Shown: positions 18,541-25,000 of the stretch, one piece after another
Numbering within the stretch: the first letter of the stretch is position 1
How the letters are laid out: each line of letters begins with the position of its first letter
Origin: Penaeus vannamei
Taxonomy: Eukaryota > Arthropoda > Malacostraca > Decapoda > Penaeidae
Reading direction: 5' to 3'
Assembly: GCF_042767895.1 (NCBI RefSeq)
Contig: NC_091550.1
Span: 48,388,261 to 48,413,260, forward strand
DNA: 25,000 nucleotides
The notes under the pieces: generated by a model
Database searches by the model: none
What the model saw: only the letters and a program-made list of their open reading frames with translations
Told to the model about the DNA's origin: nothing
Program-made: the position numbers and the translations under genes

Positions 18541-19050
18541 TATCTCACTATTTTTTCCTTCTATATCTCGATGTTGTATGTTGCAACCTCATCAAGAGAT
18601 ATCACAGTTGTTTCAGAAAAGTAATAAAACTTTGGGTTTGATGTGTCCTGACATGGTATTGACAGTTGCCAAGTACCTCCTGTGACCAGCTGGCGTTTTA
18701 GATATCAAAGTTATTTATATATTACTATTTATCTGTTATTTATATATTTAGAAGTCTTAAAAGTTCGATATTTAGACTTTTCGAAGAGTGAGTACTTGGT
18801 ATAGATCTTTTAGATGCTTTATAGAGTATATATATGATATAAAGTGATATATACATGTTTAGATACGAATTTTAGATACTTAGATATCTAGATATTAAGA
18901 TATTTAGAAATCAAAACATTTGTTGATAATATTTGGGTAAAAATGATTATCCTCAAGATATTTGAGATATTTTTGATATTTTAGTGGATAAGACTCAAGG
19001 GAATTTACGAGAAAAAAATAATAATTAAAGACTAGTTTCTTATCGGTACT
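18541..19050. other. AT-rich low-copy region with recurring TTTAGATA words
   Basis: The left 150 bp is mixed. From about 18700 to 18990 the words ttagata, gatattta and their reverse forms recur at short irregular intervals, which may be an old decayed repeat. No open frame of note. Confidence 0.5.
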
Positions 19051-19832
19051 TCTCTCGGGGTCATCATAAGAGGTCATCATCTAAGGTCATTTATAAAGTC
19101 ATCACATGAGTAAAGAGGCTCAGGTCATTACCCAAAGTCATCTGTTAATTATAATGAGTAAATTATAAAAGACAAGGTTTCATTAACTAGAACCATCATC
19201 TATCGGTCAAGTTATTATCCAGTAATAAGTAATAAAAGGTCAATTATCTTGTAATTAACGAACTAACATGATTTTTGTAACTAAAACAAGTCTCCAAATC
19301 CTTACTAATTTTTTTTGAAAAAGTCATCACCAACTAGCCCTTAATGACACCGCCATCTACAGTGATTAATTAAGTCATCCTCAATTACAAGATTAATTAC
19401 GGTATTCATCCATTAGTAGTAAATGAGGTCATGTCCGAAAGAGGGAAGATAAGGGGGCGGGGGGAGGGGGGGGTGTCATTACTCAAGGGTATTCACCATT
19501 AGCGAACAATGGGGGGTCATCATTATTTATTGGTTTTAATTCGTTTCTTGATCAGCGCAAAAATAACTGGGGGGGGGGAGTAGGTTTATGTATCAAAGTC
19601 ATCACCAGAAGTTATTCAAAAGTTATATATCTAACGGTTATCTTAACTAAAAGTCATCACATCAATATCTTCCGTGAGTTATCACCAATAACTCAAAAGT
19701 TACCGCCCATGATTCATCTCGTGAAAGTCATCACCATGAAATCATCATCCAAAGGTCATCACTCATAACTCATCCTCAGGTGTCATTATCCAAAAGTCAT
19801 CACCCATAAGTCATCACCAAAAAGTCATCACC
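19050..19832. repeat. Degenerate domain of GTCATCA motifs
   Basis: The motif gtcatcac or one-base variants (gtcatcat, gtcattac, gttatcac) recurs many times on the plus strand, mostly irregularly spaced on the left and every 12-20 bp near the right end. Two G-rich interruptions lie at about 19455-19473 and 19569-19580. It appears to be a decayed extension of the exact array that follows. Confidence 0.72.
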
Positions 19833-19972
19833 AAAAAGTCATCACCCATTAATCATCACCAAAAAGTCATCACCCATTAATCATCACCAAAAAGTCATCA
19901 CCCATTAATCATCACCAAAAAGTCATCACCCATTAATCATCACCAAAAAGTCATCACCCATTAATCATCACC
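19833..19972. repeat. 28-bp tandem repeat, five identical copies
   Basis: Five units start at 19833, 19861, 19889, 19917 and 19945 with no differences by eye. Each unit is two related 14-bp halves, aaaaagtcatcacc and cattaatcatcacc, sharing tcatcacc. The next half-unit differs (cgaaagtcatcacc). Contiguous units without spacers exclude a CRISPR array. Confidence 0.95.
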
Positions 19973-19989
19973 CGAAAGTCATCACCAAA

Positions 19990-20080
19990 AAGTCCTCCCG
20001 TGTCCCGATCGCGTGGCTCGACCCATGAGGAGGCGGATCACTTCTTGTCAAAACCGGATTTTATGATGAACATTCGTCAC
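19990..20080. other. Mixed-composition island
   Basis: About 90 bp with cgatcgcg and catgaggaggcggatcac between the GTCATCAC domain and an A-rich purine tract. One plus frame is open (SRSRGSTHEEADHFLSKPD) and continues into Lys-rich repeat. No pyrimidine tract or donor. I make no gene call. Confidence 0.3.
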
Positions 20081-20082
20081 GG

Positions 20083-20158
20083 AAGTCAAAAAAAGAAAAA
20101 GAAAAAAAAAAAAAAGAAAAAGAGAAGAAAAAAGAAGAAGAAAAAGAAAAACGAGAGA
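20083..20158. repeat. A/AAG-rich purine tract
   Basis: A-runs with single G, then AAG words. Confidence 0.85.
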
Positions 20159-20209
20159 GTTTATCGTCTACGTTTATCTATAACGACTTCTAGAAACATC
20201 GTTGAATGG

Positions 20210-20720
20210 GGGAAGTAATGGGTGGGGGGTAATGGGGAGGGGAGGAGGAGGAGGAGGAGGAAAAGGAGGAAGAGGAGGAGGTAATGGGGAGGAAGAGAAG
20301 GAGAGGAAGAGGAAGAGGAGGAAGGGGAGGAGGAGGGAGGAGGAGGAAGGGGAGGTGGTAATGGGGAGAGGAAGAGAAGAGGAGGAGGAGGAGGAGGAGG
20401 AGGAGGAGGAGGAGGAGAAGGAAGAGGAGGAGGAGGAAGGGGAGGTAGTAATTGGGAGGGGAAGAAATTAGGAGGAGGAGGAAGAGGAAGAGATGGGAGA
20501 GAGGGAAAAGGAGAGAGGGAGGAGTGGAAGGAGGAGTAGGAATAGGAGAAAAGAGAAAAGGGAAGAGACAGAGGGAGAATGGGAGGAATAGTTGAAAGGG
20601 GAAGGAATAAAGAACGTATGAAGAGAAGGCAACGATGAAAAGAAACAAGAAAAAAGGGAATGACTAAAAGGAAAGAAAGGGAGAGACAGAAAAAAAAGAA
20701 AAAAAAGAAAAAAGAAAAAT
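20210..20720. repeat. GGA-rich purine tract with gtaatgggg anchors
   Basis: GGA and GGAAGA words. The anchor gtaatggggag or a variant is at about 20228, 20280, 20358 and 20447, spaced 52-89 bp, so part of the tract is an imperfect minisatellite. It becomes A-rich after 20600. Frames are Glu/Gly on plus and Pro/Ser/Leu on minus. Confidence 0.82.
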
Positions 20721-20746
20721 ACACCTCCCCTTCCAAGAAAAAAAAG

Positions 20747-20987
20747 ATAATCATATGAACAGATAAACAGAGATAAACAGACAAACAAACAAATGCATGA
20801 ATAAATAAATAGCCGAATAAATTGATAAATAATTGAATAAATAAATAAACAAAGAAATATACGCATAAACAAATAAAAATAAATACACAACAAACAGATA
20901 ATACACAAATTAATAAACAAACAAACAACCAAAACAAATAGACATAGATCAAGAAGATAAGAATACAAAAAAAAAATGTTTCTGACC
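20747..20987. repeat. Degenerate edge of the right satellite
   Basis: AAACA and AAATA words with pieces of the monomer (cagataaacag, ataaacaaacaaacaaccaaa, and the tail gataagaatac), but no gcgctctct anchor. This is the decayed left border of the array. Confidence 0.7.
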
Positions 20988-23900
20988 CAGCGCTCTCTCT
21001 CGATAAATCAACAACTATTTTACAAATAAATAAACAAACAAACAGATAAGTAAACATAAATTGATAAACAAAAAACAACCAAAACAAATAGATATAAATG
21101 AATAAGATGGGAATAATAAAACAATGTTTCTGACCCAGCGCTCTCTCACGATAAATCAACAACTATTTTACAAATAAACAAACAATCAAACAGATAAGTA
21201 AACATAAATTGATAAACAAACAAACAACCAGACAAATAGATATTGATAAATGAGATGAGAATACGAAAAAAAAAAAATGTTTCTCACCCAGCGCTCTCTC
21301 GCGATAAATCAACAACTATTTTACAAATGAATAAACAAACAAACAGATAAGTAAACATAAATTGATAAACAAACAAACAACCAAAACAAATAGATATAGA
21401 TAAATAAGATAAGAATACGAAAAAAAATGTTTCTGACCCAGCGCTCTCTCACGATGAATCAACAACTATTTTACAAATAAATAAACAAACAAACAGATAA
21501 GTAAACATAAATTGATAAACAAACAAACAACCAAAACAATTAGATATATCTAAATAAGACAAGAATAAGAAAAAAATGTTTCTGACCCCGCGCTCTCTCA
21601 CGATAAATCAATAACTATTTTACAAATAATAAACAAACAAACAGATAAGTAAAAATAAATTGATAAACAAACAAACAACCAAAACAAATAGATATATCTA
21701 AATAAGATAAGAATACGAAAAAAAAATATTACTGACCCAGCGCTCTCTCACGATAAATCAACAACTATTTTACAAATTAATAAACAAACAAACAAACAAG
21801 TAAACATAAATTGATAAACAAAAAACAACCAAAACAAATAGATATATCTAAATAAGATAAGAATAATAAAAAAATGTTTCTGACCCAGCGCTCTCTCACG
21901 ATAAATCAACAACTATTTTACAAATGAATAAACAAAAAAACAGATAAGTAAACATAAATTGATAAACAAAAAAACAACCAAAATAAATAGATATTGATAA
22001 ATAAGATAAGAATACAAAAAAAAAAAAAAAAATCTGACCCAGCGCTCTCTCACGATAAATCAACAACTATTCTACAAATGAATAAACAAACAAACAGATA
22101 AGTAAACATAAATTGATAAACAAACAAACAACCAAAACAAATAGATATTGATAAATGAGATAAGAATGCGAAAAAAAAAATGTTTCTGACCCAGCGCTCT
22201 CTCGCGATAAGTCAACAACTATTTTACAAATGAATAAACAAACAAACAGATAAGTAAACATAAATTGATAAATAAAAAACAACCAAAACAAATAGATATA
22301 TCTAAATAAGATAAGAATAATGAAAAAATGTTTCTGACCCAGCGCTCTCTCACGATAAATCAACAACTATTTTACAAATAAATAAACAAACAAACAGATA
22401 AGTAAACATAAATTGATAAACAAACAAATATCCAAAACAAATAGATATTGATAAATAAGATAAGAATACGAAAAAAAAAAAAATTCTGAACCAGCGCTCT
22501 CTCTCGATAAATCAACAACTATTTTACAAATGAATGAACAAACAAACAGATAAGTAAACATAAATTGATAAACAAAAAAACAACCAAAATAAATAGGTAT
22601 AGATAAATAAGATAAGAATACGAAAAAAAAAAAATCTGACCCAGCGCTCTCTCACGATAAATCAACAACTATTTTACAAATAAGTAAACATAAATTGATA
22701 AACAAACAAACAACCAAAACAAATAGATATTGATAAATAAGATAAGAATACGAAAAAAAAACGTTTCTGACCCAGCGCTCTCTCACGATAAATCAACAAC
22801 TATTTTACAAATGAATGAACAAAAAAACAGATAAGTAAACATAAATTGATAAACAAAAAAACATCCAAAACAAATAGATATTGATAAATAAGATGAGAAT
22901 ACGAAAAAAAAAAAAAATCTGACCCAGCGCTCTCTCACGATAAATCAACAACTATTTTACAAATGAATAAACAAACAAACAGATAAGTAAACATAAATTG
23001 ATAAACAAAAAAACAACCAAACAAATAGATATTGATAAATAAGATAAGAATACGAAAAAAAAAAAATGTTTCTGACCCAGCGCTCTCTCTCGATAAATCA
23101 ACAACTATTTTACAAATAAATAAACAAACAAACAGATAAGTAAACATAAATTGATAAACAAAAAGCAACCAAAACAAATATGATAAGAATAATAAAAAAA
23201 AATGTTTCTGACCCAGCGCTCTCTCACGATAAATCAACAACTATTTTACAAATGAATAAACAAACAAACAGATAAGTAAACATAAATTGACAAACAAAAA
23301 GCAACCAAAAAAAAAAAAGAAGATATATCTAAATAAGATAAGAATGCGAAAAAAATATTTCTGACCCAGCGCTCTCTCACGATAAATCAACAACTATTTT
23401 ACAAATAAATAAACAAAAAAAAAACAGATAAGTAAACATAAATTGATAAACAAAAAACAACCAAACAAATAGATATTGATAAATGAGATAAGAATACAAA
23501 AAAAAAAAAAAATGTCTGACCCAGCGCTCTCTCACGATAAATCAACAACTATTTTACAAATGAATAAACAAACAAACAGATAAGTAAACATAAACTGATA
23601 AACAAACAAACAACCAAAACAAATAGATATTGATAAATAAGATAAGAATACTTAAAAAAACGTTTCTGACCCAGCGCTCTCTCACGATAAATCAACAACT
23701 ATTTTACAAATAAATAAACAAACAAACAGATAAGTAAACATAAATTGACAAACAAAAAGCAACCAAAAAAAAAAAGAAGATATATCTAAATAAGATAAGA
23801 ATAATAAAAAAATGTTTCTGACCCAGCGCTCTCTCACGATAAATCAACAACTATTTTACAAATAAATAAACAAACAAACAGATAAGTAAACATAAATTGA

Positions 23901-25000
23901 TAAACAAACAAACAACCAAAACAAATAGATATAGATAAATAAGACAAGAATAAGAAAAAAAAATGTTTCTGACCCAGCGCTCTCTCACGATAAATCAACA
24001 ACTATTTTACAAATAAATGAACAAACAAACAGATAAGTAAACATAAATTCATAAACAAAAAGCAACCAAAACAAATAAGATAAGAATAATAAAAAAATGT
24101 TTTTGACCCAGCGCTCTCTCACGATAAATCAACAACTATTTTACAAATGAATAAACAAACAAACATAAGTAAACATAAATTGATAAACAAAAAACAACCA
24201 AAACAAGTAGATATAAATGAATAAGATGAGAATAATAAAAAAAATGTTTTTGACCCAGCGCTCTCTCACGATAAATCAACAACTATTTTACAAATGAATA
24301 AACAAACAAACATAAGTAAACATAAATTGATAAACAAAAAACAACCAAAACAAATATGATAAAAAAAAAAAAACGTTTCTGACCCAGCGCTCTCTCACGA
24401 TAAATCAACAACTATTTTACAAATAAATGAACAAACAAACAGATAAGTAAACATAAATTCATAAACAAAAAGCAACCAAAACAAATAAGATAAGAATAAT
24501 AAAAAAACGTTTCTGACCCAGCGCTCTCTCACGATAAATCAACAACTATTTTACAAATGAATAAACAAACAAACATAAGTAAACATAAATTGATAAACAA
24601 AAAACAACCAAAACAAGTAGATATAAATGAATAAGATGAGAATAATAAAAAAAATGTTTTTGACCCAGCGCTCTCTCACGATAAATCAACAACTATTTTA
24701 CAAATGAATAAACAAACAAACATAAGTAAACATAAATTGATAAACAAAAAACAACCAAAACAAGTAGATATAAATGAATAAGATGAGAATAATAAAAAAA
24801 ACGTTTCTGACCCAGCGCTCTCTCACGATAAATCAACAACTATTTTACAAATAAATAAACAAACAAACAGATAAGTAAACATAAATTGACAAACAAAAAG
24901 CAACAAAAAAAAGAAGATATATCTAAATAAGATAAGAATAATAAAAAAACGTTTCTGACCCAGCGCTCTCTCACGATAAATCAACAACTATTTTACAAAT
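20988..25000. repeat. Right satellite array, about 150-bp monomer, at least 28 copies
   Basis: The anchor cagcgctctct occurs at 20988, 21136, 21289, 21439, 21588 (as ccgcgctctct), 21738, 21886, 22040, 22192, 22340, 22492, 22642, 22773, 22925, 23078, 23214, 23367, 23522, 23672, 23824, 23975, 24109, 24256, 24385, 24519, 24666, 24813 and 24961. Most spacings are 147-155 bp; a short class is 129-136 bp. Each monomer has a conserved block of about 45 bp (gacccagcgctctctcac through caacaactattttacaaat), an AAACA/AAATA block, a variable block (agatattgata, agatatatcta, agatatagata or agatataaatg), and an A-run. The array continues past the right edge. Minus-strand frames repeating IVVDLSRESAGS and LIYRERALGQ are readings of the conserved block, not genes. 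Confidence 0.96.
23975..24794. repeat. 410-bp higher-order repeat within the right array
   Basis: Anchors at 23975, 24109 and 24256 are each repeated exactly 410 bp later at 24385, 24519 and 24666. The first monomer of each trio carries the same rare variants, attcataaac and aaaagcaacc with a shortened tail; the second and third carry acataagtaaac. This marks a recent duplication of a three-monomer block. Confidence 0.85.

Noticed and set aside
18700..18990. Telomere-like repeats
   Set aside because: ttagata words are not the arthropod TTAGG or vertebrate TTAGGG telomere units and are irregularly spaced.
19833..19972. Possible CRISPR array
   Set aside because: The 28-bp units are contiguous with no spacers, and the context is eukaryotic satellite DNA with no cas genes.
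22067..22561. Minus-strand frames with repeated IVVDLSRESAGSETFFF and LIYRERALGQKHFF
   Set aside because: Two reading frames of the same satellite monomer, interrupted wherever monomer length changes frame.

Overview
This window looks like non-coding, repeat-dominated DNA from a eukaryotic nuclear genome. I find no complete gene, no rRNA or tRNA, and no recognisable transposon protein. Nearly every long open frame is a translation of low-complexity DNA (Ser/Leu/Phe from CT/CTT, Cys/Val from TG, Gly/Lys from G/A, Tyr/Ile/Leu/Ser from CTAT). The density of (CT)n, (GA)n, (TG)n, (TA)n and (GATA)n microsatellites, mixed with tandem satellites, resembles decapod crustaceans such as penaeid shrimp. 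That taxonomic guess is from style only; no gene supports it.

Layout. 1-5110: tandem satellite with eight copies of a 162-bp core that is almost invariant, separated by variable T-rich pyrimidine spacers and A-runs; core spacing is either about 350 or about 675-800 bp. 5110-5780: CCT/CTT pyrimidine tract. 5770-6405: two short non-repetitive islands with splice-like borders around a (CT)n block. 6405-7735: G-rich purine tract, (CT)n, (TG)n and a 14-bp repeat. 7740-8720: the longest low-copy stretch in the left half. 8762-10399: block of almost pure G, A and T homopolymers, probably a sequencing or assembly artefact. 10400-11340: GAAA/GA repeats and a degenerate 39-bp minisatellite. 11470-12500: degenerate satellite of about 135 bp. 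12700-15650: CTAT, GA, CT, CCT, TA and GATA repeats with small islands. 15900-17990: C-rich minisatellite, a 76-bp island, then G-rich minisatellites. 18000-18540: ATT/ATC trinucleotide DNA. 18540-19050: AT-rich DNA. 19050-19990: domain of GTCATCAC motifs ending in five identical 28-bp units. 20200-20700: GGA-rich tract. 20750-25000: satellite of about 150 bp, 28 anchor copies, running off the right edge.

The islands of roughly 75-160 bp between repeats are the only places where exons could sit. Four have pyrimidine-AG and GT borders with one open frame each, but their phases do not join simply and open frames this short are common by chance. I list them as low-confidence candidates. The best-supported content is the satellite architecture: two-period spacing in the left array, a 410-bp three-monomer higher-order repeat in the right array, and the GTCATCAC domain.
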